64,000 bases of DNA, taken from NCBI RefSeq assembly GCF_002266435.3, contig NZ_CP029426.2, forward strand, positions 868,001 to 932,000, in the 5' to 3' direction. This stretch comes from Bradyrhizobium amphicarpaeae (lineage in GTDB: Bacteria > Pseudomonadota > Alphaproteobacteria > Rhizobiales > Xanthobacteraceae). Of this stretch, positions 49,065-57,758 are shown one piece after another (the stretch's first letter is position 1; each line of letters begins with the position of its first letter). The position numbers were made by a program, and so were the translations under genes. The notes beneath the pieces are model-generated. The model saw nothing but the letters and a program-made list of their open reading frames with translations, was not told the DNA's origin and did not search any database.

Positions 49065-49814
49065 ATGAAGGTTCTTGTGCCGGTAAAGCGGGTGGTCGAT
49101 TACAACGTCAAGGTCCGCGTCAAGAGCGATGGATCGGGCGTTGAACTCGCCAACGTCAAGATGTCGATGAACCCGTTCGACGAAATCGCGGTCGAGGAAG
49201 CGCTGCGCTTGAAGGAAGCCGGCAAGGCGACCGAGGTCGTGGTGGTCTCCATTGGACCTGCGCAGGCATCGGAGACGATCCGCACGGGTCTTGCCATGGG
49301 CGCCGACCGCGGCATCCTGGTGAAGGCGGACGGCGCAGTCGAGCCGCTCGCGGTTGCCAAGATCCTGAAGAAGGTTGCGGACGAAGAGCAGCCCGGCCTG
49401 ATCATTCTCGGCAAGCAGGCGATCGACGACGACAGCAATCAGACCGGCCAGATGCTGGCTGCGCTGCTCGGCTGGTCGCAGGCGACTTTCGCTTCGAAGC
49501 TCGAGGTCGAAGGTTCTGACTTCAAGGTCACCCGCGAAGTCGATGGCGGCCTCCAGACCGTGAAGCTGAAGGGACCGGCGATCGTCACCACCGATCTGCG
49601 TCTTAACGAGCCGCGCTACGCCTCGCTGCCCAACATCATGAAGGCCAAGAAGAAGCCGATCGCGGACAAGACCGTCGCCGACTATGGCGTCGACGTCGCT
49701 CCGCGTCTCGAAATCGTCAAGACGACGGAGCCGGCGGGCCGCAAGGCGGGCGTCAAGGTCAAGGATGTCGCCGAGCTGGTCTCGAAGCTCAAGAACGAAG
49801 CCGGGGTGCTCTGA
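49065..49814 (+). CDS. etfB: Electron transfer flavoprotein beta subunit
   Basis: Soluble ETF beta subunit of 249 residues. ATG 49065 has AAAGAGG eight bases upstream. It starts [19 protein letters not shown], with the conserved [19 protein letters not shown] and [20 protein letters not shown] which contribute to AMP binding and the recognition loop. It passes electrons from acyl-CoA dehydrogenases to ETF-quinone oxidoreductase. The stop overlaps the etfA start by one base (TGATG). Confidence 0.97.
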   Translation: MKVLVPVKRVVDYNVKVRVKSDGSGVELANVKMSMNPFDEIAVEEALRLKEAGKATEVVVVSIGPAQASETIRTGLAMGADRGILVKADGAVEPLAVAKILKKVADEEQPGLIILGKQAIDDDSNQTGQMLAALLGWSQATFASKLEVEGSDFKVTREVDGGLQTVKLKGPAIVTTDLRLNEPRYASLPNIMKAKKKPIADKTVADYGVDVAPRLEIVKTTEPAGRKAGVKVKDVAELVSKLKNEAGVL

Positions 49815-50764
49815 TGACGACGCTGCTGATTGCCGAACACGAACACGAGGTCCTCAAGGACTCCACCAACAAGGCGCTGACCGCGGCCTCCCAGCTCGGC
49901 GGCGACGTCCACGTGCTGGTCGCCGGCGGCGGGCAGGGCACCAAGGCTGCTGCCGATGCCGCCGCCAAGCTTGCCGGCGTCAAGAAGGTGCTGGTCGCCG
50001 ACGGCGACCTCTACGCGCACGATCTTGCCGAGCCGCTGGCCGCGCTGATCGTCTCGCTGGCCTCGGGCTACGATGCCATCGTCGCGCCCGCGACCTCGCG
50101 CTTCAAGAACGTGATGCCGCGCGTCGCCGCGCTGCTCGACGTCATGCAGGTTTCGGAGATCATCAAGGTGGTCGCCCCCGACACCTATGAGCGTCCGATC
50201 TATGCCGGCAACGCCATCCAGACGGTGAAGTCGAAGGACGCCAAGAAGGTCATCACGGTTCGCACCTCCACCTTCGCCGCAGCCGGCGAGGGTGGCAGCG
50301 CGCCGGTCGAGACCGTCGCGGCGGCGGCCGATCCGGCCCTGTCGTCCTTCGTCGGCGAGGAGGTCGCCAAGAGCGACCGTCCCGAGCTGACCTCGGCCAA
50401 GATCATCGTCTCCGGTGGCCGCGCCATGCAGAGCCGCGAGAATTTTGCCAAGTACATCGAGCCGCTCGCCGACAAGCTTGGGGCCGGTGTCGGTGCCTCG
50501 CGCGCGGCGGTCGACGCCGGCTATGCGCCGAACGACTGGCAGGTCGGCCAGACCGGCAAGGTGGTGGCCCCCGAGCTCTATGTCGCCATCGGCATTTCCG
50601 GCGCGATCCAGCATCTGGCCGGCATGAAGGACTCCAAGGTGATCGTCGCGATCAACAAGGACGAGGACGCGCCGATCTTCCAGGTCGCCGATTACGGCCT
50701 GGTCGCCGATCTCTACCAGGCGGTTCCGGAGTTGACGGCCGAACTCGGCAAGCTCGGCAAGTAA
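49814..50764 (+). CDS. etfA: Electron transfer flavoprotein alpha subunit
   Basis: FAD-binding ETF subunit of 316 residues. The C-terminal flavin domain is clear: [40 protein letters not shown] and [20 protein letters not shown]. It is co-translated with etfB and followed by a strong terminator. It is of the housekeeping beta-oxidation type rather than the FixAB type because it lacks a fused ferredoxin domain. The 3-hydroxybutyryl-CoA dehydrogenase gene follows. Confidence 0.97.
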   Translation: MTTLLIAEHEHEVLKDSTNKALTAASQLGGDVHVLVAGGGQGTKAAADAAAKLAGVKKVLVADGDLYAHDLAEPLAALIVSLASGYDAIVAPATSRFKNVMPRVAALLDVMQVSEIIKVVAPDTYERPIYAGNAIQTVKSKDAKKVITVRTSTFAAAGEGGSAPVETVAAAADPALSSFVGEEVAKSDRPELTSAKIIVSGGRAMQSRENFAKYIEPLADKLGAGVGASRAAVDAGYAPNDWQVGQTGKVVAPELYVAIGISGAIQHLAGMKDSKVIVAINKDEDAPIFQVADYGLVADLYQAVPELTAELGKLGK

Positions 50765-50774
50765 AAGTCGTCGA

Positions 50775-50811
50775 AAACACCGGCCGGAGGCATAAACTCC
50801 GGCCGGTGTTT
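50775..50811 (+). terminator. Intrinsic terminator of etfBA
   Basis: Perfect 15-base arms (50775-50789, 50797-50811) with a seven-base loop; the descending arm ends GGTGTTT and is followed by CATTT. It starts 11 bases after the etfA stop. Confidence 0.88.
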
Positions 50812-50974
50812 CATTTCTGAGGCGTTTTCTTTGGCGTGGGGCACGCCGGGGAGGCGATCCAATCTAGGTTTCGAGCCCGGGTTCTGATTAAATCAAGCTT
50901 CTGATCAAATCAGACCTCCCAGCTCGGGGGATAGGCAGGCGCGCGCGTCGCGCGCCGTTCCGGTGGATGACATT

Positions 50975-51856
50975 ATGGCGGCAGTGATCAAGAAGGTCGG
51001 CGTGATCGGCGCGGGTCAGATGGGCAACGGCATCGCGCATGTCGCGGCGCTGGCCGGCTTCGACGTGGTGCTCAACGACGTCTCGTCCGACCGTCTCAAA
51101 TCGGGCATGGCCACCATCAACGGCAATCTGGCGCGCCAGGTCTCCAAGAAGGGCGTCACCGAGGACGACAAGGCCAAGGCGATCGCCCGTATCTCGCTCG
51201 CCGAGAAGCTCGACGGTCTCGCCGACTGCGATCTCGTGATCGAGACTGCGGTTGAGAAGGAAGAGGTCAAGCGCAAGATCTTCCACGAGCTCTGCGCCGT
51301 GTTGAAGCCCGAGGCGATCGTCGCCTCCGACACGTCCTCGATTTCGATCACCCGGCTTGCCGCCGCCACCGACCGGCCCGAGCGCTTCATCGGCATTCAC
51401 TTCATGAATCCGGTGCCGCTGATGGAGCTGGTGGAGCTGATCCGCGGCATCGCGACCGACGACCAGACCTTCGAGGCGTCCAAGGAATTCGTCGCCAAGC
51501 TCGGCAAGCAGGTCGCGGTCTCCGAGGATTTCCCGGCCTTCATCGTCAACCGCATCCTGCTCCCGATGATCAACGAGGCGATCTACACGCTGTATGAAGG
51601 CGTCGGCAATGTCGAGGCGATCGACGCGGCGATGAAGCTCGGCGCCCACCATCCGATGGGCCCGCTGGAGCTCGCCGATTTCATCGGCCTCGATACCTGT
51701 CTCTCCATCATGCAGGTGCTGCATGAGGGCCTCGCCGATTCCAAGTACCGTCCGTGCCCGCTGCTGGTGAAATATGTCGAGGCCGGCTGGCTCGGCCGCA
51801 AGACACAGCGCGGCTTCTACGATTACCGCGGCGCCAAGCCGGTTCCGACGCGGTAG
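50975..51856 (+). CDS. hbdA: 3-hydroxybutyryl-CoA dehydrogenase
   Basis: NAD-dependent enzyme of 293 residues that oxidises 3-hydroxyacyl-CoA. The NAD motif is KVGVIGAGQMGNGIAHVAAL at the N-terminus. Catalytic landmarks are RFIGIHFMNPVPLMELVELI with its His, and NRILLPMINEAIYTLYEGV. ATG 50975 has GGTGG upstream. Together with etfBA this suggests a small fatty-acid or PHB metabolic neighbourhood. It is not fused to an enoyl hydratase, so is of the short bacterial type. Confidence 0.95.
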   Translation: MAAVIKKVGVIGAGQMGNGIAHVAALAGFDVVLNDVSSDRLKSGMATINGNLARQVSKKGVTEDDKAKAIARISLAEKLDGLADCDLVIETAVEKEEVKRKIFHELCAVLKPEAIVASDTSSISITRLAAATDRPERFIGIHFMNPVPLMELVELIRGIATDDQTFEASKEFVAKLGKQVAVSEDFPAFIVNRILLPMINEAIYTLYEGVGNVEAIDAAMKLGAHHPMGPLELADFIGLDTCLSIMQVLHEGLADSKYRPCPLLVKYVEAGWLGRKTQRGFYDYRGAKPVPTR

Positions 51857-51868
51857 GACGGTCTGGTA

Positions 51869-51898
51869 GGGTGGATTACGCCTTCGGCTAATCCACCC
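51869..51898. repeat. Short intergenic hairpin repeat
   Basis: GGGTGGATTA (51869-51878) and TAATCCACCC (51889-51898) are perfect arms; the loop contains GCC/GGC. The type GGGTGGATTA-hairpin-TAATCCACCC is recognisable as a dispersed Bradyrhizobium element. It lies between hbdA and the yjfB-like gene and may end hbdA transcription. Confidence 0.7.
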
Positions 51899-51972
51899 CT
51901 ATGGGACCTGTGACAATTCATGTCGCGTTAACCCCGCGCGCCTAGGTTACGGGCAGTACGAAGGTTCGCGTA

Positions 51973-52167
51973 ATGGACATGATGGCAATGGTCAGCACCA
52001 TGCTGGCCGCTCAGCAAGGCGCGCTGCAGTCGAATATCTCGGCGACGCTGATGAAGCAGAACGCGGATGCGGAGAAATCCACCGTCCTGACGCTGCTCGG
52101 CGCCGGCCAGCCCTCGCTGGCCAATGTCGGTGCCGGCGTCGGCGGCAATCTGAACATCACCGCCTGA
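51973..52167 (+). CDS. YjfB-like small protein
   Basis: A 64-residue protein. MAMVSTMLAAQQGALQSNIS followed by ATLMKQNADAEKSTVLTLL matches the small YjfB family (putative motility protein). No flagellar gene is close. The sequence ends in a Gly/Asn-rich tail (NVGAGVGGNLNITA). Expression and function are unknown. It converges on tlpA four bases away. Confidence 0.72.
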   Translation: MDMMAMVSTMLAAQQGALQSNISATLMKQNADAEKSTVLTLLGAGQPSLANVGAGVGGNLNITA

Positions 52168-52171
52168 TCTC

Positions 52172-52837
52172 TCAAAACGACGCGGCGGCCTTGCCCGTCG
52201 CTGCCCGGATCAGCTTGAGCGCGTCTTCGCTCGCCCATTCCGCCGGCCCCGCGATCGTCGCGATCTCACAGCCTTGCGGATCGACCAGCACCGAGGTCGG
52301 CATGCCCAGAGCCCGGCCTATCGCTTTAAGATCCTGAAAAACCTTTGCTTTCTGATCATTGAAGTAGCCGAGCCTGGTTAGATTGGCCTCTTTCAGGAAG
52401 GTCTTCGGCTTCTCGGGGTCGCGGGTGTCGATATTGATCGCCACCACCTCGAAATTCGGGCCCGACAGCTTGCCCTGGAGCTCGTCCAGCGCCGGCATTT
52501 CCTTCCGGCACGGCACGCACCAAGTGGCCCAGAGGTTCACCAGCAGCGTCTTGCCGCGGAAATCGGACAGCTTTTTCGGCTTGCCGTCGGAATCCTCGAA
52601 GGTGAGGTCGGGCAGCTTGAGAGGCGCGCTCGCCATGGTCAGCGCCGCCAGCTCGCCGTGGGCCAGCGGGGCGATTTTCTGCGCCGTCGCCACCGCCGGC
52701 TTGCAGGCCGGATCGCCCGACGGCGACCGGCTCAGGCCCAGCCCGTACAGCGCGGCGAAGCCGGCCAGCCCTCCGACCACCACGGTGGCGATGACGAGGG
52801 GGACCCGGCGCGTGGCGGAGGGCTTCTTGTCGAGCAT
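52172..52837 (-). CDS. tlpA: Thiol:disulfide interchange protein TlpA
   Basis: Membrane-anchored periplasmic thioredoxin of 221 residues. In B. japonicum it reduces the Cu-donor ScoI and the CoxB subunit for cytochrome aa3 assembly. One N-terminal helix (about 13-35) is followed by the thioredoxin fold with Trp106-Cys107-Val-Pro-Cys110. The cis-Pro lies in [13 protein letters not shown], and the extra pair is Cys45 and the Cys of [11 protein letters not shown] 52837 gives the known length; an ATG at 52849 would add four residues. It diverges from argH. Confidence 0.97.
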   Translation of the reverse strand: MLDKKPSATRRVPLVIATVVVGGLAGFAALYGLGLSRSPSGDPACKPAVATAQKIAPLAHGELAALTMASAPLKLPDLTFEDSDGKPKKLSDFRGKTLLVNLWATWCVPCRKEMPALDELQGKLSGPNFEVVAINIDTRDPEKPKTFLKEANLTRLGYFNDQKAKVFQDLKAIGRALGMPTSVLVDPQGCEIATIAGPAEWASEDALKLIRAATGKAAASF

Positions 52838-52938
52838 ATCGTTTGTCATCCGGTCGCAGATATGGCTATCAGGGGCCTCTTAGTACGGCTGGCGGCGGCC
52901 GGCAAACGTTCGGCAAATCAAGGCGCGAGCAGGGGATC

Positions 52939-54336
52939 ATGAGCAACAAGATGTGGGGCGGCCGGTTTTCGGAACGTCCCGACGAGATCATGGAAGAGAT
53001 CAACGTCTCCATCGACGTCGATCGTCACCTGTTCGCCCAGGACATTGCCGCGTCCAAGGCCCACGCTGCGATGCTTGCCAGCCAGGGCATCATCACGAGC
53101 TCTGATGCGAAAAATATCGGCAAGGGTCTAGACACGATTTTGTCAGAGATCGGCAAGGGCGGCTTCGAGTTCAAGCGCGCGCTTGAGGACATTCACATGA
53201 ACGTCGAGAGCCGCCTGACCGAGCTGATCGGCCCCGCCGCCGGCCGCCTGCACACCGCGCGCTCGCGCAACGACCAGGTCGCGACCGATTTCCGTCTCTA
53301 TGTCCGTGATGTCCTCGACGAGACCGACGCGGCGCTCGCCGCGTTCCAGGCCGCGCTGGTCAATCGCGCGCTGGAGCATGCCGCAACCGTGATGCCCGGC
53401 TTCACGCATCTGCAGACCGCGCAGCCCGTGACGTTCGGCCATCACCTGCTCGCCTATGTCGAGATGGCCGCGCGCGATCGCGGTCGTTTCCAGGATGCGC
53501 GCAAGCGGCTCAACGAGTCGCCGCTCGGCGCCGCCGCGCTCGCCGGCACCTCATTCCCGATCGACCGCCACGCCACCGCGAAGGCGCTTGGGTTCGACCG
53601 CCCGATGGCGAACTCGCTCGACGCGGTCTCCGACCGCGACTTCGTGCTGGAGACGCTGTCGGCGGCCTCGATCTGCGCCGTGCACATGTCGCGCTTTGCC
53701 GAGGAGATCGTGATCTGGACGTCGCCGCTGGTCGGTCTGATCCGGCTCAGCGACAAGTTCACCACGGGATCCTCGATCATGCCGCAGAAGCGCAATCCGG
53801 ATGCCGCCGAGCTGGTGCGCGCCAAGACCGGCCGCGTCATCGGCGCGCTCAATGGTCTCCTGATCGTGATGAAGGGCCTGCCGCTCGCCTATCAAAAGGA
53901 CATGCAGGAGGACAAGCAGGGCGCCATGGAGGGCTTTGCCGCGCTGTCGCTGGCGATCCGCGCCATGACCGGCATGGTCCAGGATCTCGAGCCTGACGAA
54001 GCCAGGATGAAAGCGGCCGCGGGCGAGGGCTATGCCACTGCGACCGACCTCGCCGACTGGCTGGTGCGGACGCTGAAAATGCCGTTCCGCGAGGCCCATC
54101 ACGTCACCGGCCGCATCGTCGCCAAGGCCGCCGAGGGCGGCGTCGCGCTGCACGAACTGCCGCTCAAGGAGATGCAGACGATCGAGCCGAAGATCACCAA
54201 GGACGTGCTCGGCGTGCTCTCGGTCGAATCGTCGGTGAAGAGCCGCACCAGCTTCGGCGGCACCGCGCCGAAGAACGTGGCGGCGCAGGCGAAGGCCTGG
54301 GCGAAGCGGCTGGAAAAAGAGCGAAAATTGGGCTGA
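52939..54336 (+). CDS. argH: Argininosuccinate lyase
   Basis: Enzyme of 465 residues forming arginine and fumarate in the last step of arginine synthesis. ATG 52939 has AGGGGATC upstream. Landmarks are [36 protein letters not shown], and the signature [16 protein letters not shown]. It is the first of the argH-lptM-lysA group. Length is normal for the family. Its position opposite tlpA is as in B. japonicum, from memory. Confidence 0.98.
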   Translation: MSNKMWGGRFSERPDEIMEEINVSIDVDRHLFAQDIAASKAHAAMLASQGIITSSDAKNIGKGLDTILSEIGKGGFEFKRALEDIHMNVESRLTELIGPAAGRLHTARSRNDQVATDFRLYVRDVLDETDAALAAFQAALVNRALEHAATVMPGFTHLQTAQPVTFGHHLLAYVEMAARDRGRFQDARKRLNESPLGAAALAGTSFPIDRHATAKALGFDRPMANSLDAVSDRDFVLETLSAASICAVHMSRFAEEIVIWTSPLVGLIRLSDKFTTGSSIMPQKRNPDAAELVRAKTGRVIGALNGLLIVMKGLPLAYQKDMQEDKQGAMEGFAALSLAIRAMTGMVQDLEPDEARMKAAAGEGYATATDLADWLVRTLKMPFREAHHVTGRIVAKAAEGGVALHELPLKEMQTIEPKITKDVLGVLSVESSVKSRTSFGGTAPKNVAAQAKAWAKRLEKERKLG

Positions 54337-54429
54337 AGGCAAAATTTCGCTGATGTTTCATGGTCATCCGGCTCTCGCCAGAGCGCGCCAACCTCTGTAT
54401 GGTGCGGCCCGCGTAGTGGGGATTTCGTC

Positions 54430-54720
54430 GTGACGTCAAAGTTTCGCCCGGCCAACTCGGGGTGGGCCATCATTGTCTTGAGCCTGACGGCGCTCGCGCT
54501 GGCCGGCTGCGGCCGCAAGGGCCCGCTGGATCTGCCGCCGACGGCCTCCAGCGCGCCGACGGCCAACGTCGCAGCTCCAGCCGACACCGCAGCCCAGAAG
54601 ACGTCGAGCATGTTCAATCCCACCTCGTCAGGTGCGGATGCCGAGCCCGCGGCGGCCAAGGGCAGGAAGAAACCGTTCATTCTCGATCCGCTCTTGGACG
54701 AACCTCCCGGCAAGAGATAA
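54430..54720 (+). CDS. lptM: LptM-like small lipoprotein
   Basis: A 96-residue lipoprotein starting at GTG 54430. The signal ends with lipobox LALAG and Cys27, followed by GRKGPLDLPPT, the hallmark of LptM (YifL) that helps assemble the LptD translocon. The rest is Pro/Ala/Ser-rich with KKPFILDPLLDEPPGKR at the end, as often seen when the gene precedes lysA. The next gene lies 23 bases downstream. Confidence 0.9.
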   Translation: MTSKFRPANSGWAIIVLSLTALALAGCGRKGPLDLPPTASSAPTANVAAPADTAAQKTSSMFNPTSSGADAEPAAAKGRKKPFILDPLLDEPPGKR

Positions 54721-54743
54721 GCCCGGACAACCGAGCCTGCGCC

Positions 54744-56009
54744 ATGAATCATTTCGACTATCGCAACGGCGTGCTGCACGCCGAGGCGGTGAATTTGTCC
54801 GAGCTGGCCGCGACCGTCGGCACGCCGTTCTATTGCTATTCGACCGCGACGCTGGAGCGGCACTATCGCGTCTTCACCGAGGCCTTCGCCGGCGAGAAGG
54901 TGCTGGTCTGCTACGCCATGAAGGCGAACTCCAACCAGTCGGTGCTGCGCACGCTGGCCAAGCTCGGCGCCGGCGCCGACGTGGTCTCCGGCGGCGAGTT
55001 GAAGCGCGCGCTGGCGGCCGGCATTCCCGCCAGCAAGATCGTGTTCTCCGGCGTCGGCAAGACGGAAGCAGAGCTGCGCGCCGCGCTGGCCGCCGACATT
55101 CTCTGCCTCAACGTTGAATCCGAGCCGGAGCTCGAACTGCTGTCGCGCCTGGCTACCGAGACCGGCAAGACCGCGCGGATCTCGCTGCGCGTCAATCCTG
55201 ATGTCGACGCCGGCACCCACGCCAAGATCTCGACCGGCAAGTCCGAGAACAAGTTCGGCATCCCGATCGTGCATGCCCGTGAGGTCTATGCCCGCGCCGC
55301 GAAGCTCCCGGGCATCGAGGTAACAGGCACCGACGTGCATATCGGCAGCCAGATCACTGATCTCTCCGGCATGGAAACGGCGTTCCGCATCCTCTCCGAA
55401 TTCGTCCAGACGCTGCGCGCCGACGGCCACAATATCAGCCATGTCGATTTCGGCGGCGGCCTCGGCATCCCCTATTATATGGACCGCGAGGCGCCGCCGG
55501 AACCGGCCGCCTATGCCGCCATGGTCAAGCGCGTCAGCCACAATCTCGGCTGCACGCTGATGTTCGAGCCGGGCCGCATGATCGTCGGCAATGCCGGCAT
55601 CCTGGTCGCCAAGGTGATCTATGTGAAGCACGGCGACGGCAAGAACTTCGTCATCATCGACGCCGCGATGAACGACCTCATCCGCCCGACGCTGTACGAG
55701 GCGCATCACGATATCCTGCCGGTGAAGCAACCCGCCAAGGACGCCGCGACAATTCGGGCCGATGTCGTCGGCCCGGTCTGCGAGACCGGCGACTATCTCG
55801 CGCTCGACCGCACGCTGCCGACGCCCGCGCCCGGCGATCTCATCGCCATCATGACCGCGGGCGCCTATGGCGCGGTGCAGGCCGGCACCTACAACACGCG
55901 GCCGCTGGTGCCGGAGGTGCTGGTGAAGGACGACCAGTACGCCGTGGTTCGCCCGCGCGTAGAGGTCGAGCAGCTGATCGCGATGGATCAGCCTGCGCCG
56001 TGGCTGTAA
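54744..56009 (+). CDS. lysA: Diaminopimelate decarboxylase
   Basis: PLP enzyme of 421 residues making lysine from meso-diaminopimelate. The PLP lysine is Lys60 in VCYAMKANSNQSV. HIGSQITDLSGMETAF, VDFGGGLGIPYYMD and FEPGRMIVGNAG are further signatures. The start at ATG 54744 is 23 bases after lptM. It is the last gene of the operon and is convergent with the NAD-dependent dehydrogenase gene. Confidence 0.98.
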   Translation: MNHFDYRNGVLHAEAVNLSELAATVGTPFYCYSTATLERHYRVFTEAFAGEKVLVCYAMKANSNQSVLRTLAKLGAGADVVSGGELKRALAAGIPASKIVFSGVGKTEAELRAALAADILCLNVESEPELELLSRLATETGKTARISLRVNPDVDAGTHAKISTGKSENKFGIPIVHAREVYARAAKLPGIEVTGTDVHIGSQITDLSGMETAFRILSEFVQTLRADGHNISHVDFGGGLGIPYYMDREAPPEPAAYAAMVKRVSHNLGCTLMFEPGRMIVGNAGILVAKVIYVKHGDGKNFVIIDAAMNDLIRPTLYEAHHDILPVKQPAKDAATIRADVVGPVCETGDYLALDRTLPTPAPGDLIAIMTAGAYGAVQAGTYNTRPLVPEVLVKDDQYAVVRPRVEVEQLIAMDQPAPWL

Positions 56010-56185
56010 GGGCGAAGCCAAAACCTGCAAAACAACCCCATGCACAGTAAACCAACGTTGTGAAATCAACGGGCTAGGCGTGCGCAAAGATCGTCCGAGT
56101 GACCGGCCGCCAGGATCGGCCCGTCGGACAGAACCGCTTGATCCGGCAGGCAAATCAAGCGGCGTCCGCGCAATCCGGTGGAACG

Positions 56186-57076
56186 CTATTTTTTTCCGCC
56201 AACCACGACGCCTGCCTGCTTCTCGATCGGCTTGATCGCCGCGGTGAAATCGGAGTCCGCGCCCTCCGCAGCGATGATCGTCTCCCACAACCGCCCGACC
56301 GCGTCGGCGACCCCCATCGACAGGCCTAGCTGCTTCATCTCCTCCAGCGCCAGCCGTACGTCCTTCACCATCAACCCCGTGGCGAAGCCGAAATCGAAGC
56401 TGCGGGGCAGCACCGCGCGCGGAAACTTGTCGCGGCTCGCGGTGTTCATGCCCGAGCCGGCATTGATGACGTCGATCATCACGGCCGGGTCGAGCCCGGC
56501 TTTCACGCCCATCACCACGGCTTCCGACGTCGCCACCATCGCGGTGGCCGACAGGAAATTGTTGGCGAGCTTCATGGTCTGCGCCGCGCCGGGCTTTTCG
56601 CCGATGAAGAACACCTTGCCGATCACGTCGAGCGCGGGCTTGAGCAGATCGAAGTCGGCCTTCGGGCCTGACACCATCACCGCCAGCGTGCCCTTCTCGG
56701 CGCCGCCGACGCCGCCGGAGACGGGGCAGTCGATCTGCACGATGTTGCGCTTGGCGAGGAGGCCGTGAATCTTCACGGCCATCGCCGAGCCGACCGTGGA
56801 GAGGTCGATGAAGCGTTTTGCGCGGCTGCCTTCGATCACGCCGTTCGCCCCCGTTGCGACTTCGAGCGAGGCCTGCAGCGAGGGCAGGCTCGCCATCACG
56901 GTCTCGACCCGGTCGGCCACGTCCTTCGGTGACGTCGCAGCCGCCGCGCCGAGCGCCACAAGCTTGTCCGTGACCTCCTTGCGCGTGTCGAACACGACGA
57001 GCTTGTGTCCCGCCTCGATCAGCCGCCGCGCCATCGGGAAACCCATGTTTCCGAGGCCGATGAATCCGATGTCCAT
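56186..57076 (-). CDS. 3-hydroxyisobutyrate dehydrogenase-like NAD(P) oxidoreductase
   Basis: A beta-hydroxyacid dehydrogenase of 296 residues. It starts MDIGFIGLGNMGFPMARRLI with the Rossmann motif. The substrate signature DCPVSGGVGGAEKGTLAVMV and catalytic Lys in MKLANNFLSATAMVATSEAV are both present. It could be MmsB (valine degradation) or a tartronate semialdehyde reductase (GlxR). The next gene codes for a CMD-family protein, which does not settle the choice. Confidence 0.9.
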   Translation of the reverse strand: MDIGFIGLGNMGFPMARRLIEAGHKLVVFDTRKEVTDKLVALGAAAATSPKDVADRVETVMASLPSLQASLEVATGANGVIEGSRAKRFIDLSTVGSAMAVKIHGLLAKRNIVQIDCPVSGGVGGAEKGTLAVMVSGPKADFDLLKPALDVIGKVFFIGEKPGAAQTMKLANNFLSATAMVATSEAVVMGVKAGLDPAVMIDVINAGSGMNTASRDKFPRAVLPRSFDFGFATGLMVKDVRLALEEMKQLGLSMGVADAVGRLWETIIAAEGADSDFTAAIKPIEKQAGVVVGGKK

Positions 57077-57092
57077 GGTGTTGTCTCCTCAT

Positions 57093-57180
57093 CGTCATTG
57101 CGAGGAGCGAAGCGACGAAGCAATCCAGGAATGTGTCCGCGGAGGGATTTCTGGATTGCTTCGCTTCGCTCGCAATGACG
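57093..57180. repeat. Composite palindromic repeat, copy 3
   Basis: Arms 57093-57128 and 57151-57180 start CGTCATTGCGAG and end CTCGCAATGACG, with GCAATCCAG/CTGGATTGC inside. The left arm has a 6-base difference from the right. It is of the same type as copy 1 (42065-42142). It lies between the two minus-strand genes on either side, so it is transcribed in their spacer. Confidence 0.88.
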
Positions 57181-57210
57181 GAGTAATATGTTGAAAGCTA
57201 CTTGTTTGGC

Positions 57211-57591
57211 TTAGGCTTTGTCGATCTCCGCAAACACCTCGCGCGCGATGCGGAAGCTGTCGACGGCGGCGGGCATGCCGCCATAGATCGCGACCTGCAT
57301 CAGAATCTCGCGGATCTCCTCGCGACTGACGCCGTTGGTCAGCGCGCCCTTCAGATGCGCGCGAAACTCGTGCTGGCGGTTCAGGATCGCGATCATGGCA
57401 ATGTTGAGCATGCTGCGGGTCTTGCGCGGCAGCTCCTCGCGGCCCCACACCGTGCCCCAGCAATATTCGTTCAGCATCTCCTGGAACGGGCGGTTGAAGT
57501 CGTCGACGTTCTTCAGGGCGTTGTTGACATAGGCCTCGCCCAGCACCGCTTTGCGGACTTCCAGGCCCTTATCGTGCATCTTCTTGTCCAT
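57211..57591 (-). CDS. Carboxymuconolactone decarboxylase (CMD) family protein
   Basis: A 126-residue protein of the PcaC/CMD family. LGEAYVNNALKNVDDFNRPF and QEMLNEYCWGTVWGREELPR start it. The core is SMLNIAMIAILNRQHEFRAH, then LKGALTNGVSREEIREILMQ. The length and pattern match 4-carboxymuconolactone decarboxylase closely, but no other protocatechuate genes are near. Pairing with the upstream-oriented dehydrogenase suggests a catabolic role; the CxxC of AhpD is absent. Confidence 0.85.
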   Translation of the reverse strand: MDKKMHDKGLEVRKAVLGEAYVNNALKNVDDFNRPFQEMLNEYCWGTVWGREELPRKTRSMLNIAMIAILNRQHEFRAHLKGALTNGVSREEIREILMQVAIYGGMPAAVDSFRIAREVFAEIDKA

Positions 57592-57758
57592 GGCGTTTCC
57601 TCTCGTCTCCCTCGGATGGCGGCGCGGAAATTACGGGGTTGTGCGGGGCCAGTCACGTCCTCGTGTTATGCGGGAAAAGGGGTGTCTCCCGTACCGGAAC
57701 GGATGCCTCAGTGCTGCCGTTGTGATAGGCTTCTCTACCGGGCAACCTGGAGAGTTGA

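Noticed and set aside
54099..57098. Open frame of 999 codons on the minus strand
   Set aside because: It runs antisense through argH, lptM and lysA and out of frame through the dehydrogenase gene. Its composition (Arg/Gly/Asp-rich, no domain) is that of a GC-driven shadow frame.
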